From NCBI RefSeq assembly GCF_002105155.1, contig NW_019029016.1:1-64000 (forward strand): a DNA stretch of 64,000 nt, given 5' to 3'. The notes beneath the pieces are model-generated. The model saw only the letters and a program-made list of their open reading frames with translations. It was not told the DNA's origin and ran no database searches. Origin of the DNA: Lobosporangium transversale. Its lineage: Eukaryota > Mortierellomycota > Mortierellomycetes > Mortierellales > Mortierellaceae. Every line of letters starts with the position of its first letter. The stretch's first letter is position 1. The translations under genes were made by a program, and so were the position numbers. Below, in pieces: positions 10,700 through 21,109 of the stretch.

Positions 10700-12470
10700 C
10701 TACAATGCGCCCTTGAAGACAATGTTTCTGGTGTATATCCCAGGCTTGGCTTGTACCTTCCCATTCCCGACCAGCACCTTAAGATTGTTTGGGTCAGTAC
10801 ACCGTGATAAAGCAACGTAGAGATGGCCATGACTGAAGACATCTTGAGGAAGATAAACACCGACATGTTTAAGTGTCTGTCCTTGTGACTTATTGATAGT
10901 CATGGCGAAGGCTGGCTTGACTGGAAATTGGCGTCTGCAGAACATAACTGGCGAAGAGCGGTCATCAATCGTTGTAAGCGGTATGCGAGGAATGAAAACA
11001 CGCTCCCCTCGATATTGCCCATTGATAATCTCAGTCTGGATCATTCTTGTGCCCAACGCACGCACAATCATGCGGGTGCCATTACATAGTCCGCGCTTTG
11101 GATTCAAGTTGCGAAGAAGGATGACAGGTTGACCGACTTTCAATTCCAGTTTGAATGGAGGCAAGCCTGGTGGACTAAGCTTGTTTAGATATTCTACAGG
11201 ATAATGGACCGGAGCTGTTGCTTCAGGGTCTTGTAGGCTATCTTGACCAATATAACTGACTGATTGCTGAGTACTACAGAGCATAGTGGTAGCCAATTGG
11301 TTTAGCCTGTCTACATCTTCATTGAGAGGGCTCAATATAGCGCGCTCAATGAGTATTTCAGGCCGGAGTCCAGCAGTTTCGATGTCTGGAAATATCTGCC
11401 TAATTAGTAGCTTTTCGTGACTGTGATCCTTATTTACAGCTGGGGCGTCAAGGACCAAGTTGTCAGGTATCCTGATATAGTCGACATGAGGGCCAAAACT
11501 AACGGTCGGCTCTGTCCCTTCACCAATACGGAGTAGCCATTCGACAAACGCTTGGTTCTCAGGATGGCTGTTAACTCGCATATTCTTGCTCAGTCTGAGT
11601 GTCGTCACCGAAGGCCAAATATAAGATCTTTTCAATGAAGCATCCTCAATCTGAGCCTGTGTCCCACGGATGACAACCGGAAGTACCTGTCTGAAGTCGC
11701 CTCCAAATACAAACACTTTACCACCGAACGGAGTATCCTGTTCCATAATGTCTCGAAGCAGCCTGTCTACAGCCTCAAAACAATGCTTATGCTGCAAAGG
11801 AGCCTCATCCCAGAAGACGACATCAGCATTACGTATTCTTACCGCAGCACCTTGCCGCATACCAAGATAGCAGATGGAGCGACAGTCAACAGGGATCGGT
11901 ATCTTGAACGTAGAATGGGCTGTATGGCCGTTATGGAGAATAAGAGAGGCAATTCCTGATGATGCGACAGCAATCACACTTCGCTTATGTCGGCCAGTGA
12001 GACAACCAATGAGCGTGTTGTATAAAAAGGATTTGCCTGCTCCTCCTGGGCCATCAATGAAAAAAAGTCTCTCATGAACCTCACCCTTGGCTGCCTTAAT
12101 GATGTGTTCAAAGGCTATCCTCTGGTCCAAGTTCAAGTGTATCACGTTATTGAGAGCCTCTTGTTCAAATTCCCATTGCTTCTGCGTGTCATCAACTTGA
12201 TCTTCCTCCTGTAGGGCATTTTCTATTCCTTGAGGCATCTCTGGAAAGTTAGCCAGGCAGGACCCAAGCTCCTTCAGCACTTCATTCAGATCGTAGAGTG
12301 CCGAGCTCTTAGCTTGTTCCTCTGCGATACCCTCCGCAGTAGCAGTTGCTTCTCCCTGGAGTCCTTTACATATATGAAGGAAGTCTTCTGACAGGTCCCT
12401 TGCAAAGCGAGTCCAAAGAGCCAGTGGGTCAGAGAGACTACAGTTGATCATCATCTGCATTTGTTGCTTC
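10700..12470 (-). pseudogene. Helitron PIF1-type helicase domain
   Basis: The frame is open from SDPLALWTRFARDLSEDF to the stop at 10,700. Superfamily 1B helicase motifs occur in order: NLDQRIAF, Walker A GPGGAGKS, motif Ia (VASSGIAS), Walker B VVFWDEA, motif III VFGGDFRQVLPVV, and near the C terminus AMTINKSQGQTLKHVGVYLP with VALSRCTDPNNL. The helicase module itself looks complete. It could not be made as one polypeptide with Rep because of the upstream frameshift and deletion. The open frame upstream of 12,470 is a shadow of the linker. Confidence 0.88.
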
Positions 12471-12740
12471 TGCCCTCGAAATTTCTTTCTCAATGGCACT
12501 ATTGAGCTTGAACCATGCCATGAGCTGCGAGTCTTGGGCACAGGAGATGACTCGCTCGAGGTTAGCATCAGGACCGAAGACCACTTGCTGCTGATCCTCC
12601 AGATGGACAGGCAGTCGAACAACATTATGGGATTGCCCATGGAGCGCAAAGCCATACATACGCCATAAGCTCTCGCAAGTAGATACATATCGGCTATCCC
12701 TGTATTTGCTGACCTCATCGAGATTAACATTTCCTCCATC
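12438..12740 (-). pseudogene. Helitron linker segment in shifted frame
   Basis: This piece continues the Rep domain after the frameshift: NVNLDEVSKYRDSRYVSTCE, then LHGQSHNVVRLPVHLED, ending WFKLN ... ADDDQL and a stop. In complete Helitrons roughly a hundred more residues follow before the helicase. Here the next recognisable text is SDPLALWTRFARDLSEDF in another frame, so that segment has been deleted. Confidence 0.75.
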
Positions 12741-14767
12741 CGCTGCCAGCCACGACAGCAACTGATGCTCTATCATGACCCTTGTGCACGTATTTGTAAA
12801 TATACTTGACTGATGACACTGATCCACAGACTTCAACGTTAATATGAGCGTTATATTTGGTTGTAAGCCATAAATTGTGAGGAACAACCCAAGTGTTGTC
12901 GACAGTGTTGCCTTTTGAGTTTACAAAGGAGCGTGCAGGATCATTACGTCGACGATAGTTCGGGTAGCCATCCTCGCTTCTTGCAGTATTTCCCAAAAAT
13001 GAGCGTGGGTACTTTTTGCTGCAGCTCCCTTCCACCATGCATGGCGCTTTAGAATTATGGACCCCACATGGTCCATGTACCATGTGGGAAGTTACTGGCT
13101 CGTACGCAAGCGGGGCACTGTGTCGATCGGGGATCTCTGCAGACACAATAGAGTCAATGTCGTCTGCAGTCCGAGGCTTGCTTCCATCGTCAAGAATTAT
13201 GAGGAGATGCTGATGCGGCAAACCACGTTTCTGGAACTCGACGACCCAATTGTAAGCAATAACTTTCCCTAGGACATCTTTCTTGAAGAGGTCATCCTCT
13301 AGAGCCTTCTTTTTGAGATTAAATACTCGTACGCAAAGGTCAGGCCAATCAGCTGCTGTTTGGCCTTCATAAAGAGCCTCCTGGATCTCTGGCCACTGGG
13401 GATTACATGTGAAGGTGATGAAGAGATCTGGCTTGCCAAACTTCCGAACCATGGCAATGGCATCTTGGAACAACTGTTGCATAAATCTGGGGCCTCCAAC
13501 AAAGGAAGATGGTAAGATAATCCGCTTTCCAATATTCTCTGGCCTGAGATTGAGGTCAATTGCATCTACTATGCCGATATATGCATCCGCTTTGAGCTTA
13601 GCTTGATTCATACTGATATATAGGAGCCGAGAAGTTTCCAACTTGTAATATTGGTCGACAATATATTGGTGAGCCAAACGTGGAATCATCCAAATGTAGG
13701 ATCGTTGATCTGTTGAGCTGATTGGGCGGATTTGCAGTCTATATGCATAGAACTCCCTTTGGCTGACGAACTCTCGGGTTTTTTTCGTCCGGCTCTCATG
13801 AGGTTCCATCTGGTCATCCTCAACATCCTCACCATCGCTTTCTCCAAGAGACCTTTCAGAGCCTAGCTCTGACCCGCTTTCCTTCTTATACTTGCCGTAT
13901 GTCCACCCACACTCACCATTCGGATGCAAGAGAACGTAGTGAAGGCTGTCGTATGACGGATGAGTCTCGCTGATCTGCTGTAAACCGCCCCCTTTGTATT
14001 CAATAACTATATCCCTTCTTGAAACTTGGCTATCATCACCAGGCATCAAAACAGCGATTTCAGAGGACGAAGGGGGACCATATTGTCTCCGTCCTTGGCT
14101 CCTTAGGTCACGTTGGGACTCAGCACGGATGACGACCCTTAACTGAGTATCTTGACCATTGACACGCTCTTTAATGTTCTTGAGTAAACGGGCCATCGGG
14201 TGATGTCGTTCGAGAAGCTGTTGTAGCTCAATTAACAAACTGTTGTCGAGAGAACCTTCAAAGTACCCATTGCGAATTTTGGCCTGCTCTTCAGGGTCAT
14301 GAATATGGCTGTGGATCTGTAAAAACTGAGGATCTACACCTTCAGACGGGCTCAGAGGGCCAATCAGGTGAGCGATACCTCCGATAATACGGAAAGTGTA
14401 CACGCCTTGTTGGCTGTTTGCAAGGCTCCTGGCATGGTTTACTTTCATCGACGTAAAGGACAGAGCACAGTTGTATTGCCGTGCATTATTTCGAATGGCT
14501 TTGCTTCTCGCGTCTTGGCCACCAAAGACCTCTAAAAAGCGGCGCGGAATACCCTCCAGATGAGGGATTTTGACTTGACCTCTGCCGCAGCACAAGGAAA
14601 ATTCTGGTCGGTGCTTGGTGTTTTTCACTCGTTCTTCAAGGAACATGATAGCATTGCAATAAGGGCACCGGACCATCTGCTCTAAGCGGTGTCTATGGCG
14701 CTCGATATTGGGGCCTGAGATTAATTCTTGTTGGAACCTCCTTCTAGCGGTGGGGATAGTATCCATA
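12724..14767 (-). pseudogene. Helitron Rep (HUH nuclease) domain
   Basis: The frame is open from the inferred splice acceptor at 14,768 to 12,724. It starts MDTIPTARRRFQQELISGP and contains the Cys pair and CCGRGQV segment of the Helitron N domain (CPYCNAIMFLEERV). The HUH motif appears as GLPHQHLLI and the twin-tyrosine motif as YIYKYVHKGHDRA near 12,800. These are the residues that nick and join DNA during rolling-circle transposition. The frame then runs into SGWRKC and a stop. The expected continuation (NVNLDEVSKYRDSRYV, LHGQSHNVVRLPVHLED) lies in another frame at 12,740-12,438, so a single-base indel near 12,735 has truncated the protein. Confidence 0.88.
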
Positions 14768-14875
14768 CTATTGGAATATAGAATCACAAATTTTTATTAA
14801 TATTTTATATGGGCTTTTTCACTTATCACAATATTTTTCTACACTAAAATAATAATAAGGGGAGGTCGGACTTAC

Positions 14876-15311
14876 TCTTTATCGGGACATGTGTTTAGGT
14901 TATGTCCTGGGCGACTGCATATACTGCACTGCCGTTGCACAGGCCGACAGGGTGACTGTAGCCTAGAGAGCAATGATAATGATGTTAGATTAGAAACGCA
15001 ATACGTGGTAGTTTATAAATTCAATAAAATGTGAACCAAGAGTAGCTCACCTTCGTCTTCGCTCAGGTCTTTCGCTTTCACCTGGGCCATCAAGGCTAAT
15101 GCTTCGTCTGCGAGTCGTCACAGGCTCGGTTCGATTCTGCATGGGGTCACTAAAGATAACATTGCAAAAGAAATGGCAATTTAGGATTGAAAAAAAAAAA
15201 ATGCATTGCTAAGGATTACATATCGAAACATCAAAATGGAGCTCACCCTTCATTATTTGGACATGTACTTCGGTTATGTCCTGCTTGGCCGCAAATACTA
15301 CATGTCTTCGC
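14876..15311 (-). CDS. Helitron 5' exons with CCHC zinc knuckles (phase-consistent)
   Basis: Three exons are inferred: 15,311-15,247 (KTCSICGQAGHNRSTCPNNE), 15,149-15,051 (Arg/Ser-rich linker TTRRRSISLDGPGESERPERR) and 14,962-14,876 (QCSICSRPGHNLNTCPDKE). Donors are GTGAGC, GTGAGC and GTAAGT, each acceptor ends in AG, and exon phases fit each other and the Rep exon at 14,767, where the junction restores D-M-D-T-I. The two CX2CX4HX4C knuckles are probably nucleic-acid-binding modules at the N terminus of the RepHel protein. Splicing is inferred from sequence alone. Confidence 0.7.
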
Positions 15312-15414
15312 CTTAGGGGGTGCTATCAATAGTAACGGTGCAGAGTCAAAAATGAAATGAAATTAATAAAAATTAAAAAAATAAAATAAATAAAAGACTT
15401 TAAATTGTATACCT

Positions 15415-15640
15415 TTGCCTCTGTATGAGAGTAATGTCCTGTCCAGTGCTTTTAACAATGCAACGGGGGTAATAAAGACATTAGTTCGGAATCAGCAAAC
15501 ACCAACTACTATACTGTCAACAAAAAATAAAAAAATAAAAAAAATGAAGCGCAAGGAAATTCAACACACCTTGCATTTTGAGGGCAGGTCCACCTGTCAT
15601 GTTTGTTACTGTTGCACCGAATACAGGTGTAGGTCTTATA
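15415..15640 (-). other. Further, degenerate zinc-knuckle exons of the Helitron
   Basis: On the minus strand near 15,625-15,570, CIRCNSNKHDRWTCPQN fits CX2CX4HX4C and is followed by a possible GTGTGT donor. Near 15,460-15,415, KHWTGHYSHTEAK followed by GTATAC resembles the second half of another knuckle without its first cysteines. Exon phases here could not be reconciled, so this end is either decayed or spliced in a way I did not see. Confidence 0.4.
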
Positions 15641-15949
15641 TTTACAGTGCTGCATTCAAATTTTGATACTGAGAGGGCTGTCGAAAACGAAAGATATTTT
15701 AGTAAAATGAAAGAATGCAAGAGACAGCGTAAAACCCCAACTTAAATAGAGGCCTGATAATGTCGCACTGGCCTCTTGTTACTTTTTAACGTCTACAATG
15801 TAATTTAAGCATTGTTTATTTTTATTGGTCTTGGGCGAAGTCATTTCCTTCAGGCAATATTAAAAAAAAAAAAAAAAAAAAAAAAGACCTATGAAAAGCA
15901 AACACGGGGTTATGACCATTTCAGTCTTTAGGTAGAGAAATAAGAGGGG

Positions 15950-16771
15950 TTATTGATACTTGATGGTTGGTTCTTCAGCCTCTACTAATGATATCTGCAA
16001 ATCCAAAGGAGATAATTCAAGACCCACAGACCCACATTCCAACAGCAACTCTGCCGAACAATTAGGACAATTGGTGTGTATAGGATCTATGTTAGTTATG
16101 GCGTGATATCTATGCTCTCCACCCCTTTTCCGCGGAGGAGATCGTGGTTCAAGGTAAGCTGGTGGAGGGGTTGGAGTGACGGGTTTAGAAGCAACTTGAT
16201 GGTATAAGTTTGGTGTAGCCGAAGGGACCAATGTTTCCTGCGACCGGGAGAGCTCTAAGTTATAGTCTTCTTGAGTAGGACAAACACAGCTGCTCTGAGA
16301 AGAACAACCTGTGTTCATGCAAACAACACAGCCAAGCCTGACTGCAAGCTCAGCTCTCATTGCCTCTTCTTTACGTCTTCTTTCTTCCTGTTCTTTTTTT
16401 TCCCCTTCTCTCTCTTGTTCAAGGAGTTCAAATAGGGCGCACTCGTCAATGCAGTCATATATCATGTCATATAGCTTCTCTTCATTCTCCACATCCTCTG
16501 CTTGCCGGCCTGGTAACTCCTCTCTTACCTCCACAGGCTGTGCTCGGATGATACGTGGTACAGCCCGTCGAGATCGTCGTGCTCGGATGATGCATCGTAC
16601 GCCTGAAGTGGAGCTGTCCGACGGAGGAACGGCTTTCGAGTGGTTCGAGTCACCATAAATAGAGCGAGGGCACTTGGTAGGCAACTGGCTTCTGGGAGGT
16701 GCAGCTGATGACGAACGTGTGGAACGTGTGGCAGCCAACGACGACGAACGTGTAAAACGTTTGGCAGGCAT
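15950..16771 (-). CDS. Family C Cys-rich protein, function unknown
   Basis: This 273-residue frame is uninterrupted. The first 30 residues are Arg/Ser/Thr-rich, residues about 35-80 include IYGDSNHSKAV and a basic stretch, residues about 105-140 are a charged helical region (EQEREGEKKEQEERRRKEE), followed by CVVCMNTGCSSQSSCVC and, near the C terminus, CPNCSAELLLECG. The two cysteine clusters suggest metal binding. Broken relatives occur at 3,150-3,860 and 52,884-53,136, so the gene belongs to a family spread with repeats. It lies just upstream of the Helitron in the same orientation, but I found no splice link between them. Confidence 0.55.
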   Translation of the reverse strand: MPAKRFTRSSSLAATRSTRSSSAAPPRSQLPTKCPRSIYGDSNHSKAVPPSDSSTSGVRCIIRARRSRRAVPRIIRAQPVEVREELPGRQAEDVENEEKLYDMIYDCIDECALFELLEQEREGEKKEQEERRRKEEAMRAELAVRLGCVVCMNTGCSSQSSCVCPTQEDYNLELSRSQETLVPSATPNLYHQVASKPVTPTPPPAYLEPRSPPRKRGGEHRYHAITNIDPIHTNCPNCSAELLLECGSVGLELSPLDLQISLVEAEEPTIKYQ

Positions 16772-17344
16772 TTTTTTTTTTTAGCAGATAAAATAGACGA
16801 AAGCAATAAAAACAAAGGTCTGAGGAAAATGAAAGCAAGGATTCAGAAATATAGGTGCGTTGAGGGATTAAGATTGTAAAACAAAGCGAACAGGTTTATT
16901 TAAATCTACAGTGCATCGTAGACGCGAAGCGATACTTTTTTTGCATGCTGATTTAAAGTTTCAAAATAAGGGTCGTGTCACATGGGCAAAATAAATTTAA
17001 TTAAGGGACAGCGAATCACATTTTGACTCTATCCGTAAAAAAACAGCCGAAATCCAATCACTCTACACTGGATGCCCCATTCTCCAATTAAATGAGACTC
17101 TTGCCACCCACAGATTCTTGCTTACCCATGGATGAGTGAATGCTCCAAGCTGTTGCTTATTTATGTTTTGTTCATTTATGATGCTCCAAAAGTTGTCACA
17201 TAACTTCGCAGTCACCTAATTTTTCTACCTGCTTTAATATATAGATTTTTTACTCGCTCATTCGCTTACTATTTTACTCCACAATGGCTTTCTTTACCGC
17301 TGACATATGATGAATATTATTAGTAGTAGTATTATTATTATTAT

Positions 17345-17480
17345 TAATACCTTTGGCAGTGGGATACCAAGTTTCCTTTGCGTTGCTGTAAAACGTCATA
17401 TGGACGACACAAAAGAAAAACAGTTTTCGTAAATACCCTTCGTCTCCCCCCAACTTTTCTTTTCTTTTTTTCTCTCTTCA
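17345..17480 (+). promoter_or_regulatory. Shared promoter-like module upstream of A2
   Basis: TTTGGCAGTGGGATACCAAG, TTTCCTTTGCGTTGCTGTAA and CGTCATATGG are followed by TAAATACCC and a pyrimidine-rich run CCCCAACTTTTC. The same order occurs upstream of A4 (59,955-59,850, minus) and upstream of the CRN/RHS-like pseudogene (38,335-38,190, minus). Shorter versions end the two B units (21,270-21,310; 56,640-56,690). Position before first exons and conservation suggest a promoter; there is no direct evidence of transcription. Confidence 0.5.
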
Positions 17481-17541
17481 CTCTCATTCTCTCCACCTCC
17501 CCTTCACATGCCTTACAAAAGCCATACTTAGGCCATAAAAA

Positions 17542-17991
17542 ATGCTCTATCCCAGGCGTGAAATACAATCCTCTATAGAGCCGTCATCAAGTAAGTATCT
17601 AGCGTATGCATGCCTTCGCTTTGTCTTGCTTGTGGTTGTCCCTACCATGGAACAAGCTCAGCATACTTACAAAGCTATCTTCGTTCTTTTTTTTTTTTTT
17701 TTTTTTTTTTTGTTTCGTTTTCCTCCTTCTAGCTGTAGCCCTAGGCTCACGGCGACGATTGTCCCAAAGACTGCAAAAAGCTCATGCAGTGCTTATCGAA
17801 ATGGGGCGAAAGCGGAGCTGTAAGTACAATTTCTTTTAGAGTACATGTCGTGACTTTCTGTCTGTACTCTGCTGTGTTCTGATTACCAAATATTCTAACC
17901 ACGCGTGTTTTTTTTGTCTTCTTCCCTTAAAGGCTCATCCGCTTGGACTCTAGCCTGCCGGGCCCTCTGTCAATCCCTCGCAACTCCTTGA
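17542..17991 (+). CDS. Putative spliced small protein of family A (64 aa form)
   Basis: Joining 17,542-17,590, 17,733-17,819 and 17,933-17,991 at GTAAGT donors and pyrimidine-AG acceptors gives an in-phase frame of 64 residues: MLYPRREIQSSIEPSS, then a basic segment SRRRLSQRLQKAH ... EMGRKRS, then CSSAWTLACRALCQSL and a stop. The A4 counterpart uses the same splice sites but reads on to 109 residues. An alternative frame in exon 2 (CPKDCKKLMQCLSKWGESGA) is also open and conserved, so the coding frame is not settled. The unit could equally be a spliced non-coding RNA. Confidence 0.35.
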
Positions 17992-19380
17992 AGGGGGATC
18001 ATTGTAGTAGCTCTAGAGAGCCTCTAGCCTCTGGACCTTACTTTGATCCGAGTGCCCTTGGGGATTTCGCGTAGGTAACAGATGACACACAGTTGTGGTC
18101 ATCCAAGTATGGTAAGTCAGTAGCAGTGGCCTGTTTACTAGGCCTATAGAGCTCGAGTCTCGGCCCTCAAGGAGGTCCCCCCTCCAGCAGGATCAGGATC
18201 AGGACCAGGATCAGGATCAGGTGTTATCAAGGCCTGATAACACCTCAGGTAAGTATACATGCGCATACATAGCAAAGAGCATATTAACTTGTTTCTACCA
18301 TTGCTTTTGTTCTCTCTGTTTAGGTGGGATCTTGGCAACTCGGAGCTCTATAGTGTTTAGTAAATAGTTCATTGCTACTGACACCATTCTTAGATCACCT
18401 CAATTAGCGAAGCTGCACCAGGCGCCTGGCTGTAGTGTGTAGTGCATGGCGTAGAGGCGTCATGTTGTGTGACCTGTTACCTGCCGTCTGAACCAAAGGT
18501 ACTCTGGTCATAGTAGGGCTTCATTGGCTAGTCGTTCGATAGACTATTGCAATGAGACCTCTGCTTGGAGAAGCGAGAGCAAGGGTCATAAGGGGAGTAG
18601 AGGGCCTTGCGGCTAGGAGCGCAGGGCCAATAGAAAGCAGACAGCAGCCGAGGGCCGAGGGCCGAAGCCAATAGTCAAGCGCCAGAAGTCAGCAGTCAAC
18701 ACCCAACATCCAATAGCAGAAAAAAAAAAAAGCAAATAACCAAAACACAAAACAAAGAACAAAAAAAAAAAAGCAAATAACTAAAACACAAAACAAAGAA
18801 CAAAAAAAAAAAAAAGATAAAAAAAAGATAAAAACCGAAACATAGAGCGCCTGGAGAAATAGCCTCAGAGCTAATAACCAACAGCCAACAGCCAACAGCC
18901 AACAGCCAACAGCCAACGGCCAACAGTTAACAGCCAACGGCCAACAGTTAACAGCCAACGGCCAACAGTTAACAGCCAACGGCCAACAGTTAACAGCCAA
19001 CGGTCATATAAAAACCCCCAAAAAACCCAAAAAAAAAAACCAAAAAAAAAAAAAAAAAAAAAAAAACTTCAAATGAAAATTAAAAAAAGAATAAAAACTT
19101 CAAAAGAAAAAAAAAAAAAAAAAAAAAAAACCCCCGAAGCCAGAAGCCAGAAGCCAGAAGCCAAAGTCAGAAGCCAGAATCCAAATGCCAGAAGCCAAAT
19201 GCCAGAAGCCAAATGCCAGAAGTCGGAAGTCAAAAGATCGAAGCCAGAAGCCAAAAGTCAGAAGCCAGAAGCCAAAAGCCAAAAGCCAGAAGCCAAAAGG
19301 CAGAACCCAGAAGTCAAAAGCCAGAAGCCAGGAACCAAAAGTCAGAACCAAAAATCAGCAGATAGCAGTCACGTCACTGC

Positions 19381-19411
<31 letters not shown>

Positions 19412-20805
19412 AACCAGCTCACTCCACTCAACCAAAAGAAACCTCATTGAAAGCCAGCCAAGGCCCAAAGTCGGTAGACGGTTGGCTCAGTCATAGGAGC
19501 TATAGACTCCCTCATCAAAATTAAAGACAGAAAACCTTAGTCAAAGCAATCGAAGGCAGCCAGGCAACCACAATCAATCAAACACAGTTTGCTGCAATCA
19601 AGGAAATCAAAGACTACCAAAGCCAAAGCCAAAGTCGACCAAGGGCAACCTATAAGAGTCCCGATAATCAAAGGCAGTCAACCAAGGGAAGCTAACCCAA
19701 AGCCAGGCCACTAGGGCCAGTCAACCAAGGTTTCCAAGGCCAGTTAGCCAAGGCGCCATCAAAGAATATGCTAAAAAGCAACATCAAAAGAATCCAAGCC
19801 GACTAGGAAATGTTCGGTTCATGCAAACGTACCATGGGCATCGCCACTCTTGGGCCAGGATGCAGCTTGGAAAGCACAGCATAGTAAACAATTAACAATA
19901 AATATTAAAAGACAAGATCAGACACAATGATCTTTGTCTTTTGTCTGAAAATGTGATGGATCTGTGACTATTGTGAATGCGAAATAGGAATAGAATGTTA
20001 GTAGCGATAACCAATAGCAAAGCCAATGGATTAAGCTGTGCCAGCTATCGGTAGCAAGCTACTCGGTAATATATAGCTGGCTATATACTTACATCCACTC
20101 ATCAACGGCCTTGAAGAGCAACCCAATCAAGCACATGAATACCTTAGTGGAGTTGTGGACGTGTATTGTTACAGGCGCCTACCGTGTTACAGTGCGTTCA
20201 CATTTGCACTGTCTGTGGCCTCATTGACTACAGCAGTTAGTAAAGGAGACCATCTTCTTTATCCTCTTCTTCTATTCTCTTTCTTCACTCTTAACAAGAG
20301 ATGGGATAGACTATGTGGGGATTATACTTTGGCAGATTGCCGTTTTTCCAGAGTTTGATAGAAGATAGCACATGACAATCCTCAAGATACCTCTGCGCCT
20401 TTTAATTTTAATTTCTATATTTTCATGCAAGACAATATGGAATATATAGATTAATGATTAGCATTTATAACTTCTTTGTTTGAAGGTAAAGTAAAGTATC
20501 AACGTTTATGTATCGACCAATAAAAGACATCCAACCGTGTCGAGGGAATGACGTGTTGTATATCTCCTTGGCGTTCCGAAAATTAAAAAAAAAGGAAAAG
20601 TCTGTTCGAACAAAAATTGCTAAAGCACAGTTCCCACGATATACACAAACGACATGGCATACACGTGGGTATCAACAGTATCAACATTTCCACGAGCAAC
20701 GCTGCTTTATGAGCCCTCTTTAGTGCTATACCATGCTGCCTTGGCCATCTTTTGTCCACTTGGTATTTCTCCACATTATTGTTGCACTGTCATCAAAGAG
20801 AGTAC

Positions 20806-20815
20806 TATATAAAAG
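20806..20815 (+). promoter_or_regulatory. TATA box upstream of the family B frame
   Basis: TATATAAAAG lies about 40 bases before the ATG at 20,846. It is kept exactly in the second copy, 40 bases before the ATG at 56,215. Confidence 0.45.
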
Positions 20816-20845
20816 AAAGGGCAAAATTAGGGATAAATAATAAAA

Positions 20846-21109
20846 ATGTACATGAAGGATAATACCGCCGCCTCGCACCATGATTGTATGGACATGACTA
20901 ATATTGATGTGTGGCTGTTTGCTCTCAGAGACAGGTTGCCATCATTCATGTGGCATTTGGAGGTAAAAAAGGTCAATTTTATCGAGATGGACAATGTCTG
21001 TGTCCCTTGTCTGCTGTGTGAACATTCAGATTCAAAATGGACTCTGACCAACCAGAAAAAAGAGTGTTCAAACGAACATCTGACTGAAGGTGTCATGGCG
21101 GAAAAATAA
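20846..21109 (+). CDS. Family B small protein (87 aa), unknown
   Basis: The 87-residue frame starts MYMKDNTAASHHDCMDM and ends NEHLTEGVMAEK. Three cysteines cluster in the middle (VCVPCLLCEH), which could bind metal. The second copy at 56,215-56,478 differs by one residue (Glu to Lys). A diverged third copy inside the palindrome pair at 10,240-10,375 keeps the C terminus EHLTEGVMAEK with only silent changes (ACT/ACC, GAA/GAG, GGT/GGC), although the middle is degraded. A TATA element precedes it. I do not recognise the family, and a chance frame in a repeat is possible. Confidence 0.35.
   Translation: MYMKDNTAASHHDCMDMTNIDVWLFALRDRLPSFMWHLEVKKVNFIEMDNVCVPCLLCEHSDSKWTLTNQKKECSNEHLTEGVMAEK

Larger units (their letters stand above)
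10700..15650 (-). mobile_element. Helitron (RepHel) with zinc-knuckle exons, defective
   Basis: On the minus strand, in order: CCHC zinc-knuckle exons (15,650-14,876), the Helitron-like N domain with the HUH Rep nuclease (14,767-12,735) and a PIF1-family helicase (12,470-10,700). This is the canonical RepHel protein of rolling-circle transposons. It is defective: a one-base frameshift near 12,735 just after the catalytic tyrosines, and loss of the segment that should link Rep to helicase near 12,440. I could not fix the TC and CTRR ends by eye. Confidence 0.85.
17230..20480 (+). repeat. Family A repeat, copy A2 (full length)
   Basis: A2 is the inverse of A4 (56,853-60,065) and, from 17,640 on, of A1. 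It begins with a conserved upstream region (CACAATGGCTTTCTTTACCG, ATT repeats) and the module GGATACCAAGTTTCCTTTGC at 17,362. A pyrimidine-rich stretch and exons at 17,542-17,590, 17,733-17,819 and 17,933 onwards follow; another intron is 18,249-18,323 (CAG/GTAAGT ... TGTTTAG/G). The 3' half is A-rich with (CCAACAG)n and (GCCAGAA)n arrays and ends near 20,480, where family B starts. It shows no recognisable transposition gene. Confidence 0.85.

Noticed and set aside
12438-12668. Plus-strand frames inside the Helitron region
   Set aside because: Shadows of the minus-strand Rep and helicase frames.
16630-16660. TGGTTCGAGTC as tRNA B-box
   Set aside because: Lies in a coding frame with no A-box or cloverleaf around it.
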